Origin: Panicum virgatum
Lineage: Eukaryota > Streptophyta > Magnoliopsida > Poales > Poaceae
Assembly: GCF_016808335.1 (NCBI RefSeq)
Contig: NC_053150.1
Span: forward strand, 24,572,538 to 24,636,537
Direction of reading: 5' to 3'
Length of the DNA stretch: 64,000 bases
The position numbers and the translations under genes are program-made. The first letter of the stretch is position 1. Every line of letters starts with the position of its first letter. The notes beneath the pieces are model-generated. The model saw only the letters and a list, made by a program, of their open reading frames with translations, was not told the origin of the DNA and made no database searches. This document shows positions 44,288 through 56,045 of the stretch, piece after piece.

Positions 44288-44640
44288 CTAGGTAGCAATG
44301 GTGTTGGATTCTTTGGCCTCCTCCAACACTCCATCTTCAGCATAGGTATTCCTAGCGGTTACGGTCTTCCACCGTGTACTTGCATCCTGCGGAAGATGTG
44401 GTTTCTGTGCAGGTTGTCTTGCCCGCACAGCTACTGCATTCACACTTTCTTTTGGGGTCACTTCCAGTTGCCCGGATAGCTTCCCCATGTCATGGTTAAG
44501 GCAGGATGGTGTACCTGCATCCTGCGGAAGATGTGGTTTCTGTGTGTATTGCCTTGCCCGCACAGCTACCGCACTCATGCTTTTTTTCGGGTTCACATCC
44601 GGTTGCCCAGATAGCTTCCCCGTGTCATGGTTAAGGCAGG
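44288..44640 (-). repeat. A1 linker with tandem duplication of about 128 bp
   Basis: CATCCTGCGGAAGATGTGGT occurs at about 44389 and 44518, each followed by GCCCGCACAGCTAC and ATGTCATGGTTAAGGCAGG (second copy GTGTCATGG). The two units encode the same peptide words (VAVRARQ, QKPHLPQDA) and have diverged by several substitutions. They lie between the zinc knuckle and the protease. Confidence 0.8.
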
Positions 44641-44641
44641 A

Positions 44642-45801
44642 TTAGGCCAGCTGAGTTACTTTAGTTCCTATCAATTCATTGAAACTCAACTGATGTTTAA
44701 TAACAGAGTTAAACCCTTCTAGTTGCATAGCCAAAGACTCAAGAATTTTATCATTAGCAAGAAATTTCTCACTAATATTTGTTTTGGCCGTACATGAAGT
44801 CTTTAAGCGAGGGCTGAAAACTATTATTAAAATTGATACCTTGCTGTTGGCCGAAGGGGAGGTCGGGCTTAGAATTCCAACCTTGTTGAGGATGACAGTC
44901 TGAGTCATTGGGAGTGTTGTTCCCAATGGAGTTCTCGTCCTCTTGAGTGAATGGGCAAGATTTGCCCGAGTGTCCAATATTGCCACATTTCTCACATGTC
45001 ATCTGAGGCTCCATAGTCTAGTTAACCATCTGGTGTGGAGATTCCAGCTTTTCTATGAGAAGATCCATCTTGGCTGCCAGCACATTGACACTGTCAATTT
45101 CATGTATTGCATGGGCCGACTGCCTATTTCCCGTCCAACTCTTGTTGGAGGCAATCTTGTCGATGAGCACTTTAGCTCCTGCAACATCGAGAGAGAGGAA
45201 TGCTCCTCCCGCTGCTGCGTCCATGTGATCTTGCGATCGCTGGTTCAGGCCATGGAATAAGTTCTGAATGATAAGCCACTCTTCCATGCTGTGGTGTGGG
45301 CATGCTGCAATGTATTCCTGAAGACGTTCCCAGGCTTCCGGGACTGTCTCATCCTGGAGTTGTTCAAAACTAGAAATCCTATTTCGAAGGGCATTGGTTT
45401 TACCCACCAGAAAGTACTTGACCAGAAAAGCATTATAGCACACATCCCGCATTGGAGCACACATCCCAAGTGTTGAATCCTTCCTTGTAGGTGTAAAACC
45501 ACGTCTTTGCTTTCCCAACCAAAGAGAATGAGAACAGTCGAAGACGAATATTATCCATCATAGTGCCTCTTGGGTTGATTATGCTGCTCACTTCCAGAAA
45601 ATTCTGTAGATGAGCGTGGGCATCCTCTGATGCCTTTCCACAGAAGGGATTTGCTTGAACCATGTTGACAAGGCCAGTCTTTATCTCAAAGCCATCAGTG
45701 CCTTGGTAATTGTTCAGTCCGGTAGGGATATGGCTATTGGACGGGGCTGAGAATTGACGGAGTGTCTTCTGAGCCATGGGTATTGAAGCTGGTGTTGTCA
45801 A
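44642..45801 (-). pseudogene. A1 gag with zinc knuckle, frameshifted
   Basis: It starts MTTPASIPMAQKTLRQFSAP at 45801, then the gag domain (NPFCGKASEDAHAHLQNFLE, LFSFSLVGKAKTWFYT). After a frame change near 45490 it continues NALRNRISSFEQLQDETVPE and WLIIQNLFHGL, and the nucleocapsid motif CEKCGNIGHSGKSCP lies near 44950-44995. A stop separates the two at 45018. The order is that of Athila Gag. Confidence 0.75.
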
Positions 45802-46022
45802 ACCTTGATCCTAAGAAAAAAATTCACCCAATTCTTTTTGGATCTGAGTTGAAGTGATATGGTAGATCGCGATTGGTCTTGCACTGCTCTGCAAAAATCA
45901 CAAAGATACCGAGAGCAATGGTAATCCCGCTAAAATTAGCAGTGAAAAACTTGTAAATTTTATCAAACTATTCAATGATATCTTTAGCCAATTGCTTCCA
46001 CGGCAACGGCGCCAGAAATGCT

Positions 46023-47721
46023 TGTTGGCATTTCTTACGCTCAATAGAATATGGACTCCGCAAGCGCACAGAATCACCGTTGTAGCACTTCACCTTGGAG
46101 TATTCTAGGGTATCGTATATTTCCTCAGGGAAGCACTGTGGTTAAATAGTATCAAAGAATCGAATGACAAACGTTACTAGGGATATCAACCGACTAACTT
46201 AGTGGGGGTAAGCCTGATATGATAGGATAAGATAATGGCCAACGGTGACCGTTTGACACAGGAGACTCTAATCCTTAGAGAGGTAAGCAGTTGGGAGAAC
46301 AACGAGCGAGAAAGACTCCTAAAACATTTCTAAACTATCGAGCTAGCCTCTCTAGACCAAACCTTGCTTCTAACTAGTTATCGGGAACCTAGAGCTTACT
46401 TCGGCGGCTGGAAGAGGAAGGACTTCAGAAAGGGATGAGAGGGGAGTCCGATGGCAACCTGCACTACTGCTATGAAAACACCCGAACGTGGTCTACTACA
46501 AAGGACGGATAGGGTTGTCACCACTTACCGACTACCACAATGGTTCCGTGGGGTGGAACACACTTTCTAGCTAACACTAAGCCCAGACACCACGTCCGTA
46601 CTCGGTGTTAGGATTTCTCTTGTCACGAACAAGAGAAATCCCCCTCAACCTAGAGCACTAACTTGAGATACTCTAGTCCGGGCGAGAAAACCTGTACGGT
46701 AAGATCCCGATAAACAAGAAAGATACAAAGCCTAAGCTAGAGAATTACTTCCGCACACAAGTAAGATATCTTGGTAAGGTAAATAAATGCGGAAAGTAAA
46801 GCTAACTTGAAAAGATAAAGAAGATTACTTATATTGATGAATATCAAAGGAAAAGATACAAGAGCTTATACCGACTTCCGATGATGACTCCGGAATCCCG
46901 AGACAAGCTCGACTTGACTCTAACTCCCAGACTAGCTAACCTACTCTAGAAACTAAAAATGAGAGAAGAGACCACCTTTGGTGTCTTGAGAGTGAGGGTG
47001 TTGCTCTCTATTTATAGTGCTCCAAGGTCGGTATTTGGGCTAGCGTCAGTTGCACGCAGTAGTGGCAGTTGTGCTTAACTTCCAGGCCAAATCTGAGCTT
47101 GAGACGCCGCAAAGTGGGGCCGGCCGGTCTGCCCTAGGCAGGCCAGCCTGGGATCCCACCATTTGGCCACCGACTTTTTGTGGACGGCTTGGATTGTCTC
47201 CTGGAAGTCGGTGAAAGAGGATTGGGTCCAAAGCACGTGATTGTTAGGCCGGCCGGCCTCCCTTAGGCCGGCCGGCCTAGGTTTGGCTCCTCTCGGCCCT
47301 CTGTTTCACCGACGCATCAATCAATGGTTGCACATTCTTGCTCAAGGCAGTTTAGGTCTTGAAACTGCGTTTAGACACTAAAAGTGGACCCAACTTTCCA
47401 TTGCTCAAGCCTTTTGGTCTTTGTTTGTGAATTTTGGACGGAACCAAATTGGATTGGCTTGGAATTGTGCTCATGATCACTCTGGCAAAGTTTCGTGGCA
47501 CGGTATGTTGAGGTGCCAGGCCGGCCGGCCTAGGGCAGGCCAGTTGGCCTGGTATTTTGTCCATTTTTCCTGATTTTTGGTACACTAGTTCCTGCGACCG
47601 CAACTCATCCAAAACATGTTGCACTTGTTAGAAATAAGCAAAATATATATGGAACATGGTGTAAAGCTCATGTTATACCCGAGAAGTTGATGGTCAAAAT
47701 AGGAAATAATGGCCGTCAACA
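46023..47721 (-). repeat. 5' LTR of A1
   Basis: Minus strand TGTTGACGGCC (47721) to AAATGCCAACA (46023), 1699 bp. A TATA box (CACTATAAATAG, minus) lies near 47010. Upstream of it are three clusters of GGCCGGCC-type palindromes (47115-47150, 47249-47280, 47517-47545). Confidence 0.8.
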
Positions 47722-47976
47722 CCGCCGAAGCAGATCAAGATAGTTTAGTTGCAAGTCCTCTAGATAATGAGTTGGCTAACCGACATTAGACCCTCTACCC
47801 ACTTATCTCTCTTCCCCTGGTGGGTTCGGTTGAACTAGTTCTAGGTTTGGTCGAAGCTTTGCCATTCTTGGGATTCGATATCCCAGGTATACTCCCTAGT
47901 GAAAGCTACAATCGGTCTTGTGCGCTTGCGGAGTAATTCGTATAGGCTTAGGAGTGCCAACAAGCTTTCTGGCGCC
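47722..47976 (+). mobile_element. A3 5' LTR remnant with left half of its primer site
   Basis: It is the 3' end of an Athila-type LTR: CTTGTGCGCTTGCGGAG, then GTGCCAACA, then AGCTTTCTGGCGCC, which is the start of the Athila primer site. A1 cuts its left side and A2 enters inside the primer site at 47977. Confidence 0.7.
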
Positions 47977-49246
47977 TGTTGACGGTCATTAACGACCAAT
48001 TTTAACCATCAACTCCTGCACAAAAGGGGACAACAAAGTGGAATAAATGCTAGCATAGGGTTTATTTATTAACAAATTCCACATATGGTGCTTGAGAATG
48101 TCTGCAGGTGGTTTTGAACTAATTTTGCAGGTTTCAAGTACACTTTGGCCCGACAAAAATCGCATAAATTATCAGAGCATCGATTCAGGCTCAAATGGAC
48201 CAAGTGTAGCCCAAGAACCCAGTTCAGACCACTCAAGACAGGCCAAGCCCAACTGGGTTAAGACAAGGAGGCCCAGGACAGCCTACTGGACGAAGCTGGG
48301 GGCGGTTGGCCCACCTGGCAGGCCGACCGACCTACAGGTCGGCCGACCAAGCCCATGGGCCCCACCGCCTCAGCTTCGACACGTGGCGCCTCTCTGCTAG
48401 TTGCTTAAGTAGGTTCTAGGTGCTTCAGCCCGTGGCTCCCTCCTATAAATACAAGGGGAGGGGGTAATGGAATGGACACTCACACATCACACCCACTCAT
48501 CTCACCTTTCTCCCTTGGAGCTTGAGGCCTTCATCCTAGATGCTTAGGTAGACTAGGAGGTGTACAAGAAGAGGAGGAGAGTGAGGAGGAGTCTCGGGAA
48601 GTGCTAGGTCTGTCGGCACTCTTCTCCGCTTGTACCTCGACGGATGCTTATTCGGTTGTAAGTGTTCGAGACTTTCTTTGTTTGTTTATTTGGAATTAGA
48701 GTTTAGATCGCAAGTTATCATCTCTGCCTTATATTAGTTGATGTGTATGCTAGCGAGTAGCATTTGATCTTAGCTTAAGACCCTGGATAGAAAAGGGTAG
48801 TCCTGGCCAGGGCTAAGGTTAGTAGGGAAAGGCGTAGACGTGGTGTCTAGGCTGGACTATACCACTCAGTTGTCTGATAGTCCCACGGTTTGTAGAGGTA
48901 GCCGGCAGGTGGTGACAGCCCTGTTCGAGCCTTTTAGTAATCCTCCACATTCAGATATCAGATAGAGCACATATTGGAACTACCGGTTTGCATAAGTCAG
49001 TCGATACCTTTAGCTCGAAGTATAACGGCGACATGATCTCGTCTTCTAAGCATAGATTCTAGATATAGAAAGTCCTCTCTTCTGTCTTCTCCACACCGGC
49101 GCGTGTGTCCTTAGATGAGCCTGGACCTGTACATAGCGTACTCACATTACTCAGTGGATACGATACCCTGGAATACTCTTGGGTGAAAGCTACAGCGGTA
49201 TCCGTGCGCTTGCGGATTTTATTCGTGACGTTGCAAAATACTAACA
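47977..49246 (+). repeat. 5' LTR of A2
   Basis: TGTTGACGGTC to AATACTAACA, 1270 bp. TATA box CCTATAAATAC near 48452, with GGTCGGCCGACC-type palindromes about 110 bp upstream (48318-48352). Confidence 0.9.
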
Positions 49247-49253
49247 AGCTTTC

Positions 49254-49271
49254 TGGCGCCGTTGCTGGGGA
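49254..49271 (+). other. A2 primer-binding site
   Basis: TGGCGCCGTTGCTGGGGA, the usual Athila-type primer site seven bases after the LTR end, following AGCTTTC. Confidence 0.85.
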
Positions 49272-49289
49272 ACGGTAGCTACATTATCT

Positions 49290-52200
49290 ATGGACTCAGT
49301 CGTCCTCGTATCTCTTTTTTCTTTTTCCTTGATTCTACCTCAACCCCCACTACCCATGGAGCTGCTATCCCTTTTACAGCTCTCTTCACCCAAGAGCGAG
49401 TTCTACGAGCCAGCACCCTCTGCTGACCCAATTCTTTCTACTAGCTATGAACTCGACTCAGGCTACATAGCATTTGTTCAGGAAAATTCCTTTTTAGTAA
49501 GGGATTGTGAAAATCCCTACCATCATCTGCGCGAGTTCGAACAAGTATGTTCATGCAAGAAAATTTCGGGCATGACACACGAAACTCTTGAATGGAAATA
49601 GTTTCCTTTTTCCATTTCGGGAGAAGCGAAGCAATGGTGCATTCGTGTCATAGGCGGTGTGAATGGAAGTTGGATTGAACTTCGGGACAGATTCTATTCT
49701 GCATTCTTTCCACTTTCACGAATATGCGCCTTACGAACGGAAATTTTAACTTTTCGTCAGAATGATAAGGAATCAATCGGTGTAGCTTGGGCTAGATTTA
49801 CCTTATTGGTAAAATCAGGCCCAGACTTGTCATTACCCGAGCATTTATTGCTCCAGCATTTTTATGCTGGTCTTGACATGGAGTCTGCACACCATCTTGA
49901 TCTTGCCTCTGGAGGATCTTTCGCTCATCTTACCCCAACCGAAAGTAGGGAAGTCCTCGACAAAATCTTGGACAGAACCTCTTTCGTTTGTATCCACGAG
50001 CCAGTCCCCACAGAGCCCAAGATGCGTCAAGCGGAGCCTTCAGAAATCGAATCAGAATCCCCTGAAAGCCAATCAGTAGATTCAATCTATGTGACCGTCC
50101 CTGAACATAAATCCAAAACATCGGAGGAAGAAGACCCTCTACCTCCGGAATTTCTCCGAAGTATCGAGCCAGATGTCTTTGAAGATTTTGGCAACATCTC
50201 AAGATACTTCTGCCAGAAGCGACCACCAAGCCCTGTCACTCCTACGGATCCCTTAGAGGAGAATTTTCTTCGGGAGACAGTTCAAGAGTTGACAACATTG
50301 ATCAGCAACGAATGGCTGCAGGAAGGAGAGTCATCCGTATCTCCAATTTATCTAAACTCTCCCTCCACATCATTCCGTTGCTGTCTCCAAAATCAAAATG
50401 TGGACGCTCTCTATAGTCCCGCTGTCGGAGCTAATCTCATGTCAGATGAGTTTGCCTTAGCTTTTCTAGGTAATTACAAACTCACTCCGACAGACAGACA
50501 GCTCAAGGGACCTTCAGGTTCTCTTACAAGCAGGTACGGGATAATCACCGATGTGCCATTAAGGCACAATGATGTTAAAATCCGTCTGAACTTCCATATC
50601 TTCGAAGATCTCAACTTCGACTTCTTGATAGGACATCCCCTTAAAGCTCTCTTTTTGGATGTTCCTAAGGACGGATGTTTAAGCATCAAGTTAGGGAAGG
50701 ACATGTTCCACATCCCCGTGGATCGAGCATTGACATGCTCAGTGGAGGATCTCCCTATTCCAGACCCAATCGAGGAAATAATGGCCACTTCCACCTTCGA
50801 GTTTGTTGACTTGGGCCTCGAGGAGGATATCGAGGAAATGCCGGAAGAAGTCAGCGATGCAGAAGAAGAATCCGGTGAAACTTCTGAACTGCTCGCGATT
50901 GAGAAGCCATCACGACCTCTGATTGAGCTAAAGCCTTTACCTTCAGGGCTTAGATACGCCTTCCTGAATAGCGATGTAGAGTCTCCCGTAGTCATCAGCA
51001 ACAAACTCTTAGAAGAGGAGATGAATAAGCTCATCGCTATTTTAGAGCAGCATCGATCAGTCTTAGGCCATACCCTACAAGACCTCAAGGGCATCAGTCC
51101 TGCCCTCTGCATCCACCGAATCCCATTGGTTCCTGCAATAGCACCTTCTAGGGAACCCCAAAGAAGGTTGTACAATGCTATGAGGGAGGTGGAAAAGAAA
51201 GAGGTTCTTAAACTCCTAGATGCCGGAATTATCTATCATGTTCCGCATAGTGAGTGGGTAAGCCCAGTCCAAGTTGTGCCCAAGAAAGGAGGCATGACGG
51301 TGGTGGAAAATAGTAAGAACGAGCTAATTCCCCAATGAACCATCACGGGATGGAGGATGTGTATAGATTGCAGGAAACTCAACAAGGCCACTAAGAAGGA
51401 TCACTTCCCACTACCTTTCATTGATGAGATGTTAGAGCGGTTGGCGAAGCACTCCTACTTCTGTTTCCTTGATGGTTATTCTGGTTACCATCGAATACCC
51501 ATCCATCCCGAAGATTAGAGCAAGACCACGTTCACATGCCCCTATGGAACATATGCCTACCGATGAATGTCGTTTGGGTTATGTAACGCACCCGCGTCAT
51601 TCCAAAGATGCATGATGTCCATTTTCTCCGACATGATCGAAGAAATTATGAAAGTTTTCATGGATGACTTCTCGGTCTATGGGACGACCTTCGATTATTG
51701 TCTAGAAAATTTAGACAGAGTCTTGCAGAGATGCCAAGAGAAGGACCTGATCCTGAACTGGGAGAAATGTCAGTTCATGGTCCGTGAAGGCATCATTTTA
51801 GGACACTTAGTGTCCGAAAGAGGGATAGAGGTGGATAAGGCGAAGGTTGAAGTCATTGAACAACTTCTGCCTCCCATTAATGTGAAAGGAATCAGAAGCT
51901 TCCTTGACCATGCCGTATTCTATCGAAGGTTCATCGCAAACTTCTCCCAGATTGCTAGAACCCTCACAAGTCTCCTAGGCAAGGATGCTCCTTTCCAATT
52001 CACAGATGAGTGCCATAAAGCCTTTGACACGCTCAAAAAGGCACTCATCCCAGCTCCAATCATTCAACCCCCAGATTGGAAGCTCTCTTTCGAGATCATG
52101 TGTGATGCTAGTGATTATGCAGTGGGGGCTGTACTTGGTCAAACCAAGGAAAAGAAGCATCACGCGATCGCGTACGCAAGCAAGACACTTACTGGAGCTC

Positions 52201-52598
52201 AGCTCAATTATGCCACAACAGAAAAAGAGCTCCTAGCAGTTGTCTTCGCTATCAGCAAGTTTAGATCCTATTTAGTGGGTACCAAGGTCATCGTCTATAC
52301 AGACCATGCCGCACTCAAGTACCTCTTCACTAAAAAGGATGCTAAACCGAGGTTGATCAGATGCATTCTTCTACTCCAAGAGTTTGATTTGGAAATTAAA
52401 GATAAGAAAGGAGTAGAGAATTCAGTGGCGGATCATTTATCACGTATGACCAATACGAATACCCAAGACCCGCCGATAAATGACTTCCTAAGGGATGATA
52501 TGCTTCTCAAGGTAACAGCTTCGCACCCCTGGTATGCGAATATCGTAAACTTCATGGTTTCGGGGTATATACCCCCGGGGGAAAGAAAAAAAAGTTAG
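49290..52598 (+). pseudogene. A2 gag-protease-RT-RNase H, one frame with stops
   Basis: A single frame covers gag (MDSVVLVSLF start; ISGEAKQWC, GSWIELRDRFYSAFFPL) and an acidic linker. A protease-like region follows (ALYSPAVGANLMSDEFALAF, FDFLIGHPLKALFLD), then RT ([60 protein letters not shown]) and RNase H ([21 protein letters not shown]-like [11 protein letters not shown]). In-frame stops lie at about 49599, 51336, 51516 and 51564. The protease region has no D(T/S)G catalytic triad. The RT keeps its FMDD box. Confidence 0.85.
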
Positions 52599-52873
52599 TG
52601 CACGAGAGCAGACGCCACCTATGGGATGCACCATATCTGTACCGAGTCTGTGCAGATGGGTTACTCAGATGTTGTGTACCCACGGCAGAAGGATAAAAGA
52701 TCATAGAGAAATGCCATGCGGCACCATATGGAGGCCACTATGGTGTATTTCGAACTCAAGCGAAAATCTGGCAGAGTGGTTTCTATTGGCCATCTATGTA
52801 TGAAGATACAAAGAACTTCATCCTAAGATTTCCAAACTGCTAGAGGCATGGAGGGATCACAGCTCGCGATTCA
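52599..52873 (+). pseudogene. A2 integrase zinc-binding region, shifted and stopped
   Basis: After a one-base indel in the A run at about 52586-52593 the frame continues HESRRHLWDAPYLYRVCADG. The HHCC region around KCHAAPYGGHYGVF and FPNC follows, with stops TAA near 52694 and TAG near 52841. Both stops are explained by C to T in CAA and CAG. Confidence 0.7.
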
Positions 52874-53890
52874 ATGCCCCTGAACTACAATCTTCAGGTC
52901 GAACTTTTTGATGTCTGGGGTATTGATTACATGGGACCTTTTGTAAGATCCCAAGGATGCAAGTATATTCTGGTCGCCGTAGATTACGTCTCCAAATGGT
53001 TTGAAGCCATGCCATGCAGAGCCGCTGATGCAAAGCATGCCCGTAAGATGTTCCATGAGATTATCTTTCCAAGGTTTGGCACACCACGGATGGTAATCAG
53101 TGACGGAGGGTCACACTTCATTAACTTAGCATTCCGGAACTTTCTCAAGGAACTAGGGACAAGGAACAACATTGCGACTCCGTATCACCCTCAGACCAGC
53201 GGTCAAAAAGAAACATCTAACAAGCAAATCAAGAATATTTTGCAGAAGACCGTGAATGAGATGGGGAGGGGATGGAAGCTGAAATTACCGGATGCACTGT
53301 GGGCATACCGTACAACATACAAGACACCCATTGGAATGTCACCCAATCAGCTTGTCTACGGGAAAACTTGCCATTTACCCGTAGAGCTGGAGCACAGAGC
53401 GCATTGGGCTATTCGGAAGTGGAACATGGATCTTAAAATAGCTGGAGAATACCGAAAGCTTCAAATCCCGGAATTGGAAGAATGGAGAGACAAAGCTTAT
53501 CATAGTGCCTCGATTTACAAAGAAAGAACCAAGAGATGGCACGATAAGCGGTTGAAGCCTAAGAACTTCAATCCCGGAGACAAGGTATTGCTCTTTAATT
53601 CCAAGGTCAAGTTATTTGGTCATGAGAAACTACGAAGCAAATGGCAAGGACCGTATCACGTCATCGACACATCACCACATGGAGCCATCACGATACAAGA
53701 TGACGATGGTAACGCCTATAAGGTAAACGGTCAACGACTCAAGCTTTTCCTAGACCATAATAAAGCTCTTGATGAGGAGATAGACGTGATTGACTTAGTC
53801 GATCCCGTACTTACATTCAAAAAGAGCAATATAGGCCAAAAGGGTAGGTGGGCCAATCCTACATCTCAAACTTATAACCCCAATAGTTGA
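52874..53890 (+). CDS. A2 integrase core and C-terminal domain
   Basis: 338 open codons. The DDE core is complete: [11 protein letters not shown] (first Asp), [12 protein letters not shown] (second Asp), [19 protein letters not shown] (Glu). The GPY/F-type C-terminal domain follows ([20 protein letters not shown]). The ATG at 52874 is simply the first after the last stop and not the native start. Integrase inserts element cDNA into the genome. It is the best preserved part of A2. Confidence 0.85.
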   Translation: MPLNYNLQVELFDVWGIDYMGPFVRSQGCKYILVAVDYVSKWFEAMPCRAADAKHARKMFHEIIFPRFGTPRMVISDGGSHFINLAFRNFLKELGTRNNIATPYHPQTSGQKETSNKQIKNILQKTVNEMGRGWKLKLPDALWAYRTTYKTPIGMSPNQLVYGKTCHLPVELEHRAHWAIRKWNMDLKIAGEYRKLQIPELEEWRDKAYHSASIYKERTKRWHDKRLKPKNFNPGDKVLLFNSKVKLFGHEKLRSKWQGPYHVIDTSPHGAITIQDDDGNAYKVNGQRLKLFLDHNKALDEEIDVIDLVDPVLTFKKSNIGQKGRWANPTSQTYNPNS

Positions 53891-54163
53891 CCTGCGCAAG
53901 CTGGGGCCCACTAGGGCCTAGCCTGGGCCGGCCGACCTTTAGGTCGGCTGAATCTCGGCCAGCCCCAGTGAGGCCCAGCTTCAGGGCACGGCCTCCTTGA
54001 CCCACTTAGAGTCCAACTATGTGAGGCATGACTGCGTTTCGCGATGAGAAAAGGAGTCTCGTACCCTTCTTCTTCTCTTCAAAAACCCTAAACTCCATAC
54101 CTTGTTTCCATCTATTCCCCAAAATCTTCATCGGTTCCACCAGCATCTCATCACTATCAACCC
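53891..54163 (+). other. A2 spacer before terminal ORF
   Basis: It contains GGTCGGC palindromes (53927-53960), a C/T-rich stretch (CTTCTTCTTCTCTTC) and AAAACCCTAAACTCC just before the next ORF. That resembles a leader or splice acceptor region for a subgenomic transcript. Confidence 0.4.
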
Positions 54164-54685
54164 ATGGCCGGCAAGGGAGAATCCAAAACTATAGCCACCA
54201 CACTGGCCATGACTCCTCCAGCGACTCTTCCAGCAATCAACACCCCAACTCCTGCAACTGAAGCATCGATGGAAGATGTGGCGAGCTTTGTGCAGCCCCT
54301 GGCCATGATCCCGGCCAAGGGGAACAGTGGAGGACCGGTGGACGCCACCCTTCGGTCGGCCGACCTGCCTGGTCGGCCGACCAGGGGGCATGACATCCAG
54401 CGCCCCCACTCCGCTGCACATTCCCCTTCGCCTCTCAAGGTTGCAAGATCTCAGTCGTCGCCTACAAAGCCCAAGGACGACGTGACTTCAGAGGGACCCA
54501 CCATCGCCGACCTCACCGCGATGTTCCAGCAGCTACGCCTGGAGAATAGGCGTCTCGAGAACCAACTTGCGGAGAGGAAGATCGAGGTGGAAGAGCTTCG
54601 AGATGACTTACGTCTTCTGCGGATGGGGTTGAGCGCTAAGATGAAGCGCTTGTTTGAGGCTATGGGTCAAACGGACCTTTATTAG
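54164..54685 (+). CDS. A2 terminal ORF in env position, 173 aa, coiled coil
   Basis: An intact ORF, MAGKGESKTIATT..., lies between integrase and the 3' LTR, where Athila elements may carry an extra ORF. The first half is Ala/Pro/Thr-rich. The second half has a predicted coiled coil (TAMFQQLRLENRRLENQLAE continuing with E/R heptads) and ends GQTDLY. There is no signal peptide or membrane segment, so nothing supports an envelope role. Two GGTCGGCCGACC palindromes (54353-54383) shared with the LTR promoters lie inside the coding sequence. The function is unknown. Confidence 0.6.
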   Translation: MAGKGESKTIATTLAMTPPATLPAINTPTPATEASMEDVASFVQPLAMIPAKGNSGGPVDATLRSADLPGRPTRGHDIQRPHSAAHSPSPLKVARSQSSPTKPKDDVTSEGPTIADLTAMFQQLRLENRRLENQLAERKIEVEELRDDLRLLRMGLSAKMKRLFEAMGQTDLY

Positions 54686-55486
54686 GAGTCACTTCCTAAG
54701 AAAGGTCATTATCATAGGTTTAGTTAGGGCACTAGTCTTAATCGAGTCATTTAGGTTTAGGTCAATCTAGTCGCGCCCAGGTCTTTATTTCATCAAGATT
54801 TGTGAACTTTTGCTCCTCGGTGTTAATGCCGGCTGAGCCCCATTATCTTTTATATTTGGTTTGTTTTGTCTATGATCGAAGAGCAGGTCGAAAACAAGTG
54901 TGGGGGAGATCCCATGACGCTACACATCTACGATCACATTCACAAGTCACGTGCACCTCCCGCTCTGACTCATAAGTTTGCACTACCTCACTTGTTTCCT
55001 CCCTTTAGCGTTTCTAAACATGAGCATATCTTTTCAAATCCTTGGACCTGTTTAAGAAATTTGCTAATAAGAGCTCTTGATAGATGCCTTGCATAAATGT
55101 TTTTTATACCGCGCTTAAGTTTGTGAACCATATTTTATAGGACCCGTGATGCTTAGTTGTTGACTAACGTGACATGTCTGGTTAAAGTTGTTCGTCTCTT
55201 TCATGTTGACTAGTCTAGGATTTTTAGTTAAAAAAACAAAAACTAAGTTCTTGGTCTTATCTCTTTATCCACCATGCTACCAGAGCCATATAAAAATCCC
55301 ATGCTATGTCTCTCGGCTACATGATTGAGCTTGATCAAATTTTGTGACCCATCATGGTTCTGCTCTATTTACGCACTTGATTTAAGGTTTTATGTTCAGA
55401 TGAATCTTGTGCTCCTTAAACACTGTCTGACAATGTTATCAAAAAAAAGGGAGAGAGATGAAAAGAAGGCATGCCAAAGAAGCATG

Positions 55487-55526
<40 letters not shown>

Positions 55527-56045
55527 GATGGCATGCCAAAGAAGCAAGACCAAGCAAATAAAATCAGACATGAAAAGGAGCACATATTTATCTGTGCACT
55601 AACCTGATCAGTTGTAAATATGAGTATACACCTGTGGATCCAATCTTTGATCTTGCAACAGATTTGGGCCAAGCAGACTGACATTCTACCTCATCCATCG
55701 AAACTCCATCTATACCATCAGAGCCGGTGATGTAAAATAAGGATAAATGCTGGTAAGAGCCTACGAGCGACTCTGAGAGACCCATGGAGGAGAGTAAGAC
55801 CTTGAACAATTTTATAATAATATTTTTCAAAATCTCCATGTCTGGCAACATGACAGGATGACACTTGAAGCCAAGATCATTCTGTTCTTCAACAACTCAA
55901 GATATCATGATAGACACATTCAAGTTCACAAGCAAGAGCAAGGTATGAAATAACTTTTGCGCAGGATATTCTATCAGGAAGCTATCGGCTCACCTTAGTC
56001 CTGACCTTTACTCCGGACGAGCAAAGGGCCAAGTGTGGGGGATCT
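54686..56045 (+). other. A2 3' non-coding region and polypurine tract
   Basis: A (GA)n microsatellite at 55491-55523 lies between two copies of GGCATGCCAAAGAAGCA (55469 and 55531). The region ends GGGCCAAGTGTGGGGGATCT, the polypurine tract (56031-56045). Long T and A runs occur; no ORF of note. Confidence 0.7.

Larger units (their letters stand above)
42360..47721 (-). mobile_element. A1: Athila-type gypsy element, gag-protease only, 3' end lost
   Basis: Minus strand. 5' LTR 46023-47721, primer site near 45997-46014 (TGGCGCCGTTGCCGTGGA), gag 45801 to about 44640, protease to 43386, then non-coding 3' sequence (including CAAGCTTGGGGGAGTGCCC near 43110-43128). RT, RNase H and integrase are entirely absent, so A1 was already a non-autonomous deletion derivative. 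No 3' LTR is found. Confidence 0.75.

Noticed and set aside
52599..52873. Programmed frameshift before integrase at the A run
   Set aside because: The A run could slip, but the same segment has two further stops, and RT upstream has three. Random decay is enough.
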